DNA of 64,000 bases from DATKFM01 sp963851215. Its GTDB lineage: Bacteria > Pseudomonadota > Alphaproteobacteria > Dongiales > Dongiaceae. The notes under the pieces are model-generated. The model made no database searches, was not told the origin of the DNA, and saw only the letters and a list, made by a program, of their open reading frames with translations. The stretch is from contig CAWKOG010000005.1 in NCBI GenBank assembly GCA_963851215.1, forward strand, positions 124,001 through 188,000. Reading direction: 5' to 3'. Both the position numbers and the translations under genes were made by a program. Numbering within the stretch: position 1 is the first letter of the stretch; each line of letters begins with the position of its first letter. Shown in pieces: positions 36,760 to 47,100 of the stretch.

Positions 36760-37350
36760 TCAGAACATGTCGGCCTTGATCTTGCCGATCATCTGTTCGA
36801 TCCGCGCCTCCGATACCGGGCTATCGCTGGGAACGAACTCGCAGTAGAAGCCGGCGACCATATGCCGGAACCCGGTGGTGCCGGAGACATGGCCGCCGTA
36901 GCGCGAATAGGCGAAGCAGGGCACCTTCTCCAACTCATTGTCGAACTTGCTGAAGAACTTGGAGATCGAATAGCCCTCGCTGACGGTCGTTCCACTCCAG
37001 CTGTCGTCGATGGCTATGTCGATGCTGTTGCTGAACAGCGTCTTGGGATCGGTGCGCTCGAGGTAGGTCTGCACGCCCGCGCGGCTGTGATAGACGAGCA
37101 AGACCGATAGAGCGTCCTGCGCTTCGATCAATTCCATGTTGGACCAGCCGGTATCGCCGCCATAGCCTGTTTGCCCGGCCTTGCATTCGATGCTGCGAAA
37201 ATCCGCCGCCGGCTCGACGGTAATATCCAGGTCGTCGCATTCGGCGTCTCTCGTTACGGCGCCCACACTGCCGCCTGCCAACAATATTGCGGCGACCACC
37301 AAGAGCCGGCGCCGCCGCCAAGACGGCGGACCGCCACGAGCCAATTCCAT
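36760..37350 (-). CDS. Hypothetical membrane-anchored or secreted protein
   Basis: About 196 residues. A hydrophobic N-terminus with a preceding Arg cluster (SWRRRRLLVVAAILLAGGSVGAV) is a signal anchor or signal peptide. The mature region is alternating beta with two Cys pairs (DAECDD, SIECKAG) and one CFAYSRYGG. No known domain. The start is not certain: ATG 37350 (MELARGG) fits the frame, but the best ribosome site, AGAGG, serves an ATG at 37366 in another frame (MRVGDG); a one-base change in the G5 run at ~37352-37356 would unite them. Could be another case of a frame error. Confidence 0.55.
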   Translation of the reverse strand: MELARGGPPSWRRRRLLVVAAILLAGGSVGAVTRDAECDDLDITVEPAADFRSIECKAGQTGYGGDTGWSNMELIEAQDALSVLLVYHSRAGVQTYLERTDPKTLFSNSIDIAIDDSWSGTTVSEGYSISKFFSKFDNELEKVPCFAYSRYGGHVSGTTGFRHMVAGFYCEFVPSDSPVSEARIEQMIGKIKADMF

Positions 37351-37526
37351 CCCCCACGCGCATGTTTTTCCTCTTGTAACGAACCGGCGCAGGCCGCAGT
37401 TGCCATCGGCCCGGCGCTGGTTGTTTCGTTGCATTATAGGCGTTTCCTGCAACGCAGGGAAGTACGTGGCTTGCGGGAGGCGGCCGTGGGATGGGTCGGA
37501 AATCCGGCGTCGGTCGGGCCGCACCG

Positions 37527-38036
37527 CTACGGGGTCTGCTTGCGCCAGAGATCTTCGTAGTGTGAGTAGACAAGCACCTGGTCGACGCGCGCGCCTGTGA
37601 AGGACAGGGGCATGAACAGGGACTCGTCGACCAGGAAATGGCCGTCCTTGCTGCGGAAGGGGTCGTAGTCGTAGAGGTGAGATGCTTTGGTCGCGACATA
37701 CCGGTAGTTGTTGAGGACGCGCTCCTGCTCGCTGCCAAACCAATTGCCGGCGACGGGCTTGCCCGTCGGATTGTAGCCGCGTGCCTCGACTTCGCGGGTG
37801 CCGACGACGCGATAGATGAACTCCATCGGTTCCCAGCGCACATCGACCAGCAGAATCCCCGGGAGATGGCGCGGAAAGGCGGCCGGATTGATATCGGAAC
37901 GCAGCGGCATGATCCGGCCCGCGCGGCGCTCGTTCCAATAGGCGTAGAGCTCCCGCACATGCGCGTTGCAGCTGTCGAGAAAGCTCAGATCAGTGATGAC
38001 TCCGCTCTGACGGCGGTCGACCGGTGCGGTCGGCAT
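37527..38036 (-). CDS. PAS_5 (PF07310) family protein
   Basis: 169 residues, no membrane segment. Pattern ELYAYWNERRAGRIMPLRSDINPAAFPRHLPGILLVDV (two halves of 20), then VVGTREVEARGYNPTGKPV, NNYRYVATKASHLYDYDPF, and ESLFMPLSFTG-x-VLVYSHYEDLW. This is the alphaproteobacterial PAS_5 family, a cytosolic small-molecule-sensing domain standing alone; the output partner is not encoded. It is the first of three such proteins within 6 kb. Separated from the MFS gene by about 110 bases. Confidence 0.85.
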   Translation of the reverse strand: MPTAPVDRRQSGVITDLSFLDSCNAHVRELYAYWNERRAGRIMPLRSDINPAAFPRHLPGILLVDVRWEPMEFIYRVVGTREVEARGYNPTGKPVAGNWFGSEQERVLNNYRYVATKASHLYDYDPFRSKDGHFLVDESLFMPLSFTGARVDQVLVYSHYEDLWRKQTP

Positions 38037-38146
38037 ACGACGCCTTTGCTGGTGGTGCGGCTGAGCTGTCCGTATAGCATGTTGTTCCTACAGAAGGGTA
38101 AATCACATTCAGGCGATCTCGGCCCATGAAACCGGTTGCGGACCGG

Positions 38147-39354
38147 TCAGGCCGGCGAGCGAAACGATGCGGCGGGCTGCGGATCCAGCCGCAGCCGGGC
38201 AAAAGCCGCCGCCAGCAGGAAGCCGAGCAAGGCGACGCCGCCGAAGGAAAGCCAGGTCACTGTCGGCGTGCTCTCCAGAATCAGCCAGCTGCCGATATAG
38301 TTGCCGGCGGTGCCGCTGATCGCCCAGGCCAGGCTGGCGACGCCGAAGAATGTCGCCTGGCTGCCCTTGTCCGCCAGGCCGGCGATCAGCGTTTCGAGGG
38401 CGGGAATGAAGATCGACTCGATGATCGTGTAACAGGCGACGAAAAGCAGGAACCACCACAATTTATCCGACAGCGGCACCAGCACGAAGATCACGGCGGC
38501 GGCCAGATAGCCGCTCCTGATCAAGCGCTCGCGCATTGACGCGCTCGAACAGCAGCATGGCGCCGATCATCGCCACAAAACCGACGGCGCCGTTGACCAG
38601 GAAGATCTTGGCGACGGCGCTTTCGCCGGCGATCCGCGAAAGGTACAGCGGAAATGCGACGAAAAGCTGCGTGTAGAGAAACCACCAGGGCATCGACGCG
38701 AGAAAGAAGACGAGGAACGCCCGATTGCGCAGCACGCGCGACAAGCTGGTGGCGATCGCGGTCGGCTCGCCATGGACCGCGTCGATCTCGCGCAGGGTCG
38801 CGGTCCAGGCCGCCAGCAGCAGGAAGACGATCCCGCCGCCGATGAAGAGCGAGCGGATGTCCAGGGCAAGCGCCAGGCTGCCGATCAGCGGCCCCACCAT
38901 CACGCCGATATTGAGGAACTGATTGTTGACGATGAAGACGCGCGCCGCCAGCGCCGTCGGCTGACGGCCGAAGACGCCGTTGATGGCGGATTCGTACAGC
39001 GCCGTTCCCAATCCGATGAGAAAAGCCATTCCCGACAGCGAAAGCCAGTCGGTCGCAGAAGGCAAAGCCGATCAGGCCGGCGCCGCGCAGGAAGAGTCCG
39101 GCGATCAGAAAGATACGCAGCCCGAAGCGGTCCGCGATCGGGCCGGTGAGCGACGGCAGCACCTGCCTTGTTACCAAGTGAACGGTGAGGACGGTGCCGA
39201 GCTGTCCCGGCTGAAAGCCCAGAACGTTGGCCATGTAGACCGCGAAGAGCGGAAAGGCCATGAAGTGGGTCGCGTTCATGCAGCCCTGTGTGACCAGCAA
39301 CCGCCACAGCAGGGAAGGGATCTCGCCGTAGTTCTTCGTGAGATCGCGAAGCAA
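38147..39354 (-). CDS. MFS exporter beside the ATP-grasp ligase (two frameshifts)
   Basis: About 400 residues, twelve helices. Begins LTKNYGEIPSLLWRLLVTQG, and the first half reaches FAFCDRLAFA. The frame breaks near 39055; the next piece SGMAFLIGLGTALYESAING through FERVNA is in another frame; it breaks again near 38530 and closes with ERLIRSGYLAAAVIFVL to the stop at 38147. GSLALALDIRSLFIGGGIVFLLLAAW fits a DHA1-type drug/product exporter. It follows the ATP-grasp gene by 19 bases on the same strand, so it would be its product exporter. Confidence 0.83.
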
Positions 39355-39373
39355 GGTCGATATGGATCTCGAT

Positions 39374-40774
39374 CTATGTCAGCCGCGCGGCGCGGCGCCG
39401 GATCAGACTCTCGAATCTATCTTCGATGAATAGAGCTTCTTCTTTGCGCGGCGCAATCGCCAGAAAATCGAGAACGCCGAGCTGCTGGGTATCCTCGGCC
39501 ATGACGACGATCCCACGCCGCTCCGACAGGTCGAATTGCAGTCCTTCCTCGATGGTGATGTCGATGACCTCGTCGATCAGCGGCGCCGGTACGCGATGAT
39601 GCGTGGCGATCACGCTGTTATCGCCATATCCCGGGCCGAGCAGTAGCGAGGCGATATGATGGACCTGCGAACAGCCGCCGATGCGGCCGTTGATCTCGTT
39701 GAAGACCAGATCGCCGCCGGGCGTGATGACGCCATCGACGCTCAGCCTGCCGGCCATGCCGAGATCGCAGGATATGCGCGCCAGTTCGGTCGCGCCAGAC
39801 ACGAACCGCGCGCCTTGAAACGCCGGCAGCGACGGCGGAATGACAAAGCCGGTGAAGACCGGTTCCATGCGCTGCTCGCCCCAATTCAGCAATTCTACGG
39901 CGCGGCGCCGCGGATCGACGGCGAACTCGGCATAGAGGCTTATCGACGACGGATAATAGACCTCGACGATCAGCGGTGCGCGTTCATGATAGGCGAGCCG
40001 TTTCCAGATCGCCGCGATTGCCTTGCGCATCGCCGGGCCGTCCTCGGCATAGATCGCCTCGAGCGCGCCTTCGCCGCAGATATCGCGCTTGCGGCTCAGA
40101 ATCAGATTACCTTCAGCGCCGGAATGCCGGTCCTGCTTGATGATCACGGCGTTGGTGACGCCGATCAGGCGCAAGACCGCCCGGTCGAGTTCGTCGCGGC
40201 TGGCGATAATCTCGCCCGGCGCCAGCGGAATGCCGCGCCCGGCGGCAAGACCGCGGAACGCTCGTTTATCGTTCAGCATCTCGCAGCCGCCCTCATGGGC
40301 AAACGGCGTGAGAAGCGCGGAGTCCGGCAGGTCCAACTCCTGCGACAGCGCGATGACCGCGCGGTCGCAAAGATAGGGCGCTATGATCCAGTCCCGGCGA
40401 TTGCCCATCAGGCCGCGGACCTTCTTGACGAAACGCGGTTCCAGCAGGTTTTGCGCCCCCAACGGCAGCGGGCCGTGATTGCCGGGATCGGGCGAGAGGA
40501 TGCGGATCTCATCGGGATCGCAATGCTTCCAGCCAGCGAGATAGCGTTTCATCGCCACCGAAGGCGGGCTGGGCAGCAGAACGATATCGCCCGGCTCGGC
40601 GAACCAGAGCATGCGCTGGGCAATGAGTGCGCTGCCGGCGCAGAACTCCGGTGTCAGTCCGGACGGGTCCGCCATCATGTTCTCATTGTCCACGTTGGCG
40701 ACGACGATTTGCGGCGGCCGCAAATGTCCGTATGCACCGCGCGGCAGGCCCAGGGCGTCGATGGCGTGTTGCAT
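39374..40774 (-). CDS. PGM1-like ATP-grasp peptide ligase (preATP-grasp plus ATP-grasp)
   Basis: About 466 residues. N-terminal preATP-grasp domain (~10-110) with IVVANVDNENMMADP and ALIAQRMLWFAEPGDIVLLP. ATP-grasp core (~150-400): AVIIKQDRHSGAEGNL (Lys contacting ATP), GAEGNL-type phosphate loop, and the Mg-binding acidic segment DLVFNEINGRIGGCSQVHH (E-x-N). A C-terminal domain matches the PGM1_C type (~400-466). PGM1 is the ligase of pheganomycin biosynthesis, which joins amino acid or peptide acceptors; this one's substrate is unknown. ATG 40774 chosen over an upstream start at 40816. The MFS exporter follows 19 bases downstream. Confidence 0.78.
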   Translation of the reverse strand: MQHAIDALGLPRGAYGHLRPPQIVVANVDNENMMADPSGLTPEFCAGSALIAQRMLWFAEPGDIVLLPSPPSVAMKRYLAGWKHCDPDEIRILSPDPGNHGPLPLGAQNLLEPRFVKKVRGLMGNRRDWIIAPYLCDRAVIALSQELDLPDSALLTPFAHEGGCEMLNDKRAFRGLAAGRGIPLAPGEIIASRDELDRAVLRLIGVTNAVIIKQDRHSGAEGNLILSRKRDICGEGALEAIYAEDGPAMRKAIAAIWKRLAYHERAPLIVEVYYPSSISLYAEFAVDPRRRAVELLNWGEQRMEPVFTGFVIPPSLPAFQGARFVSGATELARISCDLGMAGRLSVDGVITPGGDLVFNEINGRIGGCSQVHHIASLLLGPGYGDNSVIATHHRVPAPLIDEVIDITIEEGLQFDLSERRGIVVMAEDTQQLGVLDFLAIAPRKEEALFIEDRFESLIRRRAARLT

Positions 40775-40918
40775 GCTGATCCACTCGCTGCGTTGCAAGC
40801 AGAAGCTGGAAGGCAACAGCGATTCTTGGGATTCCGCCTAAGTATAAAAGATATGGGGCGTCAGAATCTGCGAATCGGAATACAAAAGAAAGTTTTCGGA
40901 AATTGCCGCGAATCAAGG

Positions 40919-41428
40919 TCAAGTCTTTCGCCAGATATCCTCATAGTGAGTGTAGGTGAGTATATCAGTCACGTTGCGGTTATCGGGCGACAGCGGCATG
41001 AACAAAGTCTCATCGATCACATAGTTGCCGGATCGGCCGACAAAGCGCTCGAACTCGTAGAGACAGGCGCCCTGCGTCGTCACGTAGTTGTAGTTACCGA
41101 GCACTGCCTCCATGCCGCCGCCGCCATGCCAGTAATCGGCAACGCTCTTACCCGTCGGGTCGGAGCCGCGGGCTTCGATCTCGCGGGTACCTACACTGCG
41201 ATATACATATTCAATCGGGTCGCGCCGCACTTCGACAAAGACGATGCCGGGCAGGTGGCCGGCAATATCCGCGACATTGATATCGGTGCTCGACGGCATC
41301 CGCCGCCCTTCGCGGCGGCGGTCCCAGTAGGCGTAGATGTCACGCACCGGTCCGCTGCATACGGAGAGAAACTCCAGGGTCGTAATGACCTTCTGTATCG
41401 AACCCTGCGGTCGACCGCTTCCCATCAT
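40919..41428 (-). CDS. PAS_5 (PF07310) family protein, second copy
   Basis: About 169 residues, starting at the ATG pair 41428/41425. Pattern DIYAYWDRRREGRRMPSSTD, INVADIAGHLPGIVFVEV, VGTREIEARGSDPTGKSV, NYVTTQGACLYEFERF and LFMPLSPDN-x-DILTYTHYEDIW matches the first copy closely, from the start of the domain to the shared last motif HYED(I/L)WRK. Lies ~145 bases upstream of the ATP-grasp gene on the same strand, so cotranscription is possible. Presumed small-ligand sensor. Confidence 0.85.
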   Translation of the reverse strand: MMGSGRPQGSIQKVITTLEFLSVCSGPVRDIYAYWDRRREGRRMPSSTDINVADIAGHLPGIVFVEVRRDPIEYVYRSVGTREIEARGSDPTGKSVADYWHGGGGMEAVLGNYNYVTTQGACLYEFERFVGRSGNYVIDETLFMPLSPDNRNVTDILTYTHYEDIWRKT

Positions 41429-41702
41429 CGGCCTCTGACGCGCGGAGGAATATAGGGTCGCGCGCAGTCTCAATGGTTTCAAGGCTTTCACAGTTTCACT
41501 GCGCAACGCAATTAAAAACGAAGTGAGGTCGGCCTTGTTCCTAACAATAGTGAGCCGCTTTCCCTTTCCGCCGGCCACCCAGGTAAATTGTCTGATATTG
41601 CTGTTGGTCCCAGCATGGCCTACCCTCCGGGCCGTACCTGCTCCTGCTGCCAATAGCGGCGGCGGGCGCGGAAGAGAAGGTTGTTGCGCGCGGAATAGAT
41701 CC

Positions 41703-43103
41703 ATGGAAACAGCATCGGCGCTTTCCGGTCACAACACCCATGCGGCCCTGTTTGCCGAATTGCAGGCGCTCCTCGGTAACCGGTTCACGACTGCGCTGGC
41801 CGTGCGCGAGCAGCATGGCCATGATGAATCCTATCACGCCACCCATGCGCCTGATGCCGTAGCCTTTGCCCGGACGACCGAAGAGGTAAGCCAGATCGTC
41901 AGCGCCTGCGCGCGGTACCGCACGCCGGTCATAGCCTTCGGCACGGGCACATCGCTGGAGGGTCATGTTGCCGCCCTGCATGGCGGCGTCTGCCTGGACC
42001 TCAGCCAGATGAACAATGTCCTACGGGTCAGCGCCGAGGACCTGGACGTCACTGTCCAGGCTGGGGTCACGCGCAAACAGCTTAATGAGCATCTCAAGGA
42101 ATTGGGGCTGTTCTTTCCGATCGATCCCGGTGCCGATGCTTCCTTGGGCGGCATGGCCGCCACTCGCGCCTCCGGCACCAATGCGGTCCGCTATGGCACC
42201 ATGCGCGAGAATGTCCTGGGCCTGACGGTGGTCACCGCCGACGGCCGGATCATCAAGACCGGCGGCCGGGCGCGGAAATCGGCGGCCGGCTATGACCTGA
42301 CCCGGATCTTCGTCGGTTCGGAGGGCACGCTGGGCGTGATCACGGAGGTGACGCTGCGCCTCTATGGCGTGCCCGAGGCGATCTCGGCCGCGGTGGGCTC
42401 GTTCCCGACCATTGAAGATGCCGTCAACACGGTGATCCAGACGATCCAGACCGGCATCCCCGTCGCCCGCATCGAGCTGCTCGACGAAGTGCAGATGGAC
42501 GCCGTGAATCGCTACGCCAAGTTCGACTACCCGGTGCAACCGACCCTGTTCTTCGAGTTTCACGGCACCGAGGCCGGCGTCGCCGAGCAGGCGGCGATGG
42601 TCAAGGAGATCGCCAGTGGCTATGGGGCCGGCGATTTCCGCTGGGCCTCAAAGGCGGAGGAGCGCAACCGGCTCTGGCAGGCCCGGCACAACGCCTACTA
42701 CGCCTGCAAGGCAATGCGACCGGGCAGCAAAGGCTGGGCAACGGATGTCTGTGTTCCCATCTCCCGGTTGGCAGAGTGCATCTCTGAAACCAAGGCCGAT
42801 CTGCGAAAGTCGACGCTTATAGCGCCGATCGTCGGCCATGTCGGCGACGGGAACTTCCATGTGACATTCCTGGTCGACCCGGACCAGCCCGCGGAAATGG
42901 CGGAAGCGAAGCAGCTGAACGAGCGCATGGTGATGCGGGCGCTGGCGCTGGGCGGCACCTGCACCGGGGAACATGGCATCGGCTATGGCAAGATCGACTT
43001 CCTTACCGCCGAACATGGCGATGCGGTCGCAGTGATGCGGCAGGTAAAGCTGGCGCTGGACCCCCAGAACATCATGAACCCCGGCAAGATTTTGCGTCTG
43101 TGA
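41703..43103 (+). CDS. FAD-linked D-lactate dehydrogenase-like oxidase
   Basis: 466 residues, VAO/PCMH fold. FAD-binding: PVIAFGTGTSLEGHVAALHG and FPIDPGADASLGGMAATRASG. C-terminal cap with the metal motif GHVGDGNFH and TCTGEHGIGYGK, typical of LDHD/GlcD-type enzymes. Oxidises D-lactate or a related 2-hydroxy acid and passes electrons to cytochrome c or quinone. The ATG at 41703 is the start; earlier in-frame codons are Pro/Gly/Arg-rich and not conserved. Followed by a PAS_5 gene 7 bases downstream on the same strand. Confidence 0.9.
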   Translation: METASALSGHNTHAALFAELQALLGNRFTTALAVREQHGHDESYHATHAPDAVAFARTTEEVSQIVSACARYRTPVIAFGTGTSLEGHVAALHGGVCLDLSQMNNVLRVSAEDLDVTVQAGVTRKQLNEHLKELGLFFPIDPGADASLGGMAATRASGTNAVRYGTMRENVLGLTVVTADGRIIKTGGRARKSAAGYDLTRIFVGSEGTLGVITEVTLRLYGVPEAISAAVGSFPTIEDAVNTVIQTIQTGIPVARIELLDEVQMDAVNRYAKFDYPVQPTLFFEFHGTEAGVAEQAAMVKEIASGYGAGDFRWASKAEERNRLWQARHNAYYACKAMRPGSKGWATDVCVPISRLAECISETKADLRKSTLIAPIVGHVGDGNFHVTFLVDPDQPAEMAEAKQLNERMVMRALALGGTCTGEHGIGYGKIDFLTAEHGDAVAVMRQVKLALDPQNIMNPGKILRL

Positions 43104-43110
43104 GCCGTGC

Positions 43111-43602
43111 ATGAGCCAGAATCAATCCGGCCTGACGAAATTCTTCGATATCCGGGAGGAAGCAGTAACCCCGGCCACGCAGTTCATCAGCAAGAAGAAC
43201 AAGCACCTCTATGACTGGTGGCGCAACGCCAATGGCGGCCTGATTCCGCCGCGCAAGATGTTCGACGTCACCGACCACAAGATGATCGTCGCCAACATCT
43301 TTCTGACGGAGGTGCTGCCCGACGGCGATTTTGTGTTCCGGCTGTTCGGCGAGGGCGTGATCCAGATCGTCGGCCGCAACCGCAAGGGTGAACTGGTGCA
43401 GAAGGGTGCCTTGGGCGACTATGGGCATGCCCTCTACGAGTACTACCATATCGTGGTCGCCGGCCGCGTCTGCCGGATGTGCGAGGGGTCCCTGGCTTTC
43501 GCCGGCCGCGAACTGCGGAAATTCGAATCGATCGACTGCCCGCTCACTGACGATGACGGCAAGGTCACGTTCATCGTCGGGGTCATGGACTTCATTGTTT
43601 GA
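43111..43602 (+). CDS. PAS_5-like family protein, third copy
   Basis: 163 residues. KNKHLYDWWRNANGGLIPPR, KMFDVTDHKMIVANIFLTEV, FRLFGEGVIQIVGRNRKGEL, YYHIVVAGRVCRMCEGSL. It keeps the PAS_5 fold pattern but is more diverged: fewer shared residues, and it ends without the HYEDxW tail of the other two. Placed 7 bases after the flavoprotein gene, so likely cotranscribed. A redox or ligand sensor is possible; it has two Cys (CRMC) that the others lack. Confidence 0.7.
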   Translation: MSQNQSGLTKFFDIREEAVTPATQFISKKNKHLYDWWRNANGGLIPPRKMFDVTDHKMIVANIFLTEVLPDGDFVFRLFGEGVIQIVGRNRKGELVQKGALGDYGHALYEYYHIVVAGRVCRMCEGSLAFAGRELRKFESIDCPLTDDDGKVTFIVGVMDFIV

Positions 43603-43864
43603 GCCGCCACAATGCCATTCCCGGTCCATCGGCTAGTTGCCTGTCCCCATGGTTAAGAAACAGCAAAAATCCGGTTCAGACACGGTTCAGGTCAACTGCT
43701 CGAAAATGACGACCGTTTGATTTGCGGCGCATTGGGAATGAGCCGTCACAGTTTTGCCACGGCGTCAGCGAAGGCTGCCACACCACCTTATCGGGGATCG
43801 GAATGTTGCTGGAAGGTAGATCGGGCCGCGCCAATGAACTTGGGCGGCGGTTGCAGGACGCCCG

Positions 43865-44038
43865 TCAATCCAGGAGTTTATCGTCCAGGTTGCGGATTTC
43901 CCGGTCCTTTTCGGCGAGGACCCGGCCCCGGTCGGCCTTGTCACGGCCGAATTTCACGCGATTCTCGGCAGCGCGCTTGGCTGTCGCCAGCTTCTCACGC
44001 TGCTTGCGGTATTTGTTGAGGTTGACCAACTCTCCCAT
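43865..44038 (-). CDS. DUF4169 family microprotein
   Basis: 57 residues. ATG 44038 to the TGA at 43865. The sequence MGELVNLNKYRKQREKLATA then KRAAENRVKFGRDKADR and NLDDKLLD is charged, helical and typical of the short alphaproteobacterial DUF4169 family (LNKxRKxxxR pattern). No signal peptide. Function unknown. It stands between the third PAS_5 gene and the AsmA gene. The ~260 bases before it (43603-43864) hold nothing I could recognise. Confidence 0.85.
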   Translation of the reverse strand: MGELVNLNKYRKQREKLATAKRAAENRVKFGRDKADRGRVLAEKDREIRNLDDKLLD

Positions 44039-44193
44039 AGGATCACCGCTGATCGCCGCACCGTCTCTGTACGCGGCGTACCGGTCGTCGGATTACATGC
44101 CAGACGATCGGATGCTACAATAGACTGAATCTTCCGCGGCGCAAAGAGTTTGCTGCAATCGGCACGCGGACGTGAACAGGAGTTGCTCTGCGC

Positions 44194-47100
44194 ATGAAGA
44201 AGTTTCTCATCGGACTTGGCGTCCTGCTGGTGCTGCTCGTCGTCGCCGTCCTTGTCGGTCCGAGTTTCTACGACTGGAATCAGCATAAGCAGCTGATCAC
44301 CGACGAGGCGCGTAAAGCCACCGGCCGGGATCTGGTGATCGATGGCGATATCTCCGCCGCCATCCTGCCGATGCCGACAATCTCCGTCGCCGGTATCCGC
44401 TTCGCCAATGCCGAGGGCGGCAGCGCGCCGGATATGCTCACGCTCGAGACGCTGAAAGTCCGCGTCGCCCTGTTCCCGCTGATCCAGGGCAATGTGCAGA
44501 TCGAAGAGATCACGCTGGTGAAGCCGGTGATCCTCCTGGAGAAGCTGCCGGACGGGAAGGGTAATTGGGAAATCACGCCGCCGGCCGCCGAGTCCGCCGC
44601 CACCACGCCTGAACAAGGCGGTGGCGGCATGCCCGCGGTCAGCCTGGACAATGTCAATATCACCGACGGCACCCTGATCTACCGGGATGCCGTGGCAAAG
44701 AGCGAGCAGAAGATCGAAGCGCTGAACGCCAACCTGGCGGCCGCGTCATTGCAGGGGCCGTTCGGCGCCAAGGGCAGCCTGATCTATCAGGGGCTGCCGG
44801 CAACATTCGATATTTCCACGGGCAGGATCGATCCGGCGCAGCCGGCGCCGGTCGCCATCGCCCTCGGCCTCGGGGGCGCGGGCAGCCAGGGCGACGCCCA
44901 GATCAAGTTCACGGGCACACTGGCCCAGGCTGCCGATGGCGTCAGCGCCGTGGGCAAGCTGGAGGGCGGCAGCGCCAATCTCGCGGCGGCCCTGGAGGCG
45001 GTGGCGCCGGGCAGCGGCAGCGGCGCGCCGATCGCCTTGGACAAGCCGTTCAAGATTGCCGGAGACGTCAATTACGCACCGACGGGCGGCAAGGTCGAGA
45101 AGTTCACCTTGTCGCTTGGCGATCTCACGGCGGCGGGCGACGTCAGCTTTACCCCGGGAACGCCGTCCCAAGCCGCGGTCAAGCTGGCCATCAACCGCAT
45201 CGACCTGGATGCGCTGCTGGCCCAGGCGGCCGCCAAGCCGGCCGCGCCGGCCCAAGAATCCGCGCCGCCGGTGGCGGGCGCTTTTGCTCTGCCGACGGGG
45301 ATCAATGCCGCGATCGATATCGCCATCGACGCCATCAGCTATCGCGGCGGCCTGATCGACAACACGAAGTTCGTCGGCGAATTGGCTAATGGAGAGTTCG
45401 CGATCAAGCAATTCTCCGCCCAGCTGCCCGGCGGCGCCGCGGTTTCGGCTGCCGGCGCGCTGACGGCGGTGGACGGCAAGCCGCAGATCGGCGGCGCACT
45501 GGAGGCCAAGGCGGACAATCTGCGGGCGCTGCTGGACTGGCTGCAGGTGGCGCCCGCCGGCGTGCCGGCGGAACGGCTGCGCACCCTGGCGCTGACCAGC
45601 CGCTTCATCGCCGGCGCCGACTTGCTGGAGCTGGCGGACCTGGATCTCAAGCTGGACAATTCCCGGATCACCGGCGGCTTGCGGATCGCGCTGCCGAAGG
45701 CCGGCCAGCAGAAAATGGCGTTCGGTGTCGGCGTGGCGATCGATCAGCTCAATGTGGACGCCTATATGCCACCGGCGGCAGCGCCGGCCGAAGCTGCACC
45801 GCAGCCGGCAGGGAGCGGCGGATTGCCGCTGGACAGCCTGAAACCGCTGGCGGATCTGGACGCCAATGTGGAGCTGCGGGTCGGCAAGCTGACGATCAAT
45901 CAGCAGACACTGCAGGGCGTGCATCTGGACAGCACGATTACCGGCGGCACGCTCACATTACGCGACCTCTCGGTGAAAGAATTTGCCGGCGGCAAGGGCG
46001 CGCTTAACGGCACGGTGACCGATCTCGCCGGCAATCCGAGATTCGACACCAAGTTCGATCTAACCGCCAAGGACGCCAACAAGGCGTTCCAGGCGGCGGG
46101 CATGGGTGACCGGGTCAAAGGCAAGCTGGGCGCGCTGAAACTCGCCGGCGCGCTCGCGGGCGGCGCTCAGGATGTGAATTTCGATATCGATTTCGGCCTG
46201 AGCGGAATCGGCGCATCCGGCCAGGCCAAGGGCAAGGCCTCCGGCATCGGCCAGGGCGTGGTGCCGCGCATCGATACTGCGTTCAATGTCCAGGCGAAGG
46301 ATGCCGGGCCGCTGCTGGCGCTGGCGGGCATCAAGGGCGATGTCAGCAAGCTGGGCGCGTTGTCGCTGAAGGGCAATGCGGCGAGCGGCACCGACGATCT
46401 CAACTACGATGTGACGATCTCGATTGCCGGCGCCGGCGCCAAGGGCAGCTTCAAAGGCCGCGTGCTCGCTTTATCGTCCGCGGCACCGAGGGTCGATACC
46501 AAGCTGGACTTCTCCGCCGACAAGCCCGCGCCGCTGCTGGCACTGGCGGGCATGGCCGGGCCGGAGGCGAACAAGCTGGGCAAGATCGCCGCCACCGGCT
46601 CCATGGCCGGCAATGCCAATGACATGAAGCTGGACCTGGCGCTGCAGGGGTTCGGCGGCGCGGCCACCGTGGCCGGCACGGTGCAAACCGCGGCCGCGCC
46701 CGCGCCGACCAAGTTCGATCTCGCCGTCACCGCCAACCATCCGGAGTTTCGTCAGCTCCTCTCGGCGCTGGTCCCCGGTTACAAGCCGGCGGCTGCCAAG
46801 CTCGGGCCGCTGCAGTTCTCCGCCAAGGCCCAGGGCAGCACCGACAAGGCGACCATCTCCGGTCTTTCGCTGCGCGCCGGCCAGACGTCGCTGAACGGCC
46901 AGGCCAGCATGGACAAGAGCAGCGGCAAGCCGTTCTACAGCGCCGCGCTAAAGGGCGGTACCGTCGATGTGTCGCCGTTCATGCCGCCGCCTGCCAAGGG
47001 CGGCGGCGGCAGCGGCGAGCGCTGGTCGCGGGAGAAGCTGGACCTGTCGGCGCTTCAGTCGATGGATGCCGATGTGGATTTCAGCGCCGACCGTTTCATC

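Noticed and set aside
41523..41702. N-terminal extension of the D-lactate dehydrogenase-like gene
   Set aside because: Low-complexity and not conserved; the ATG at 41703 begins the family-like sequence.
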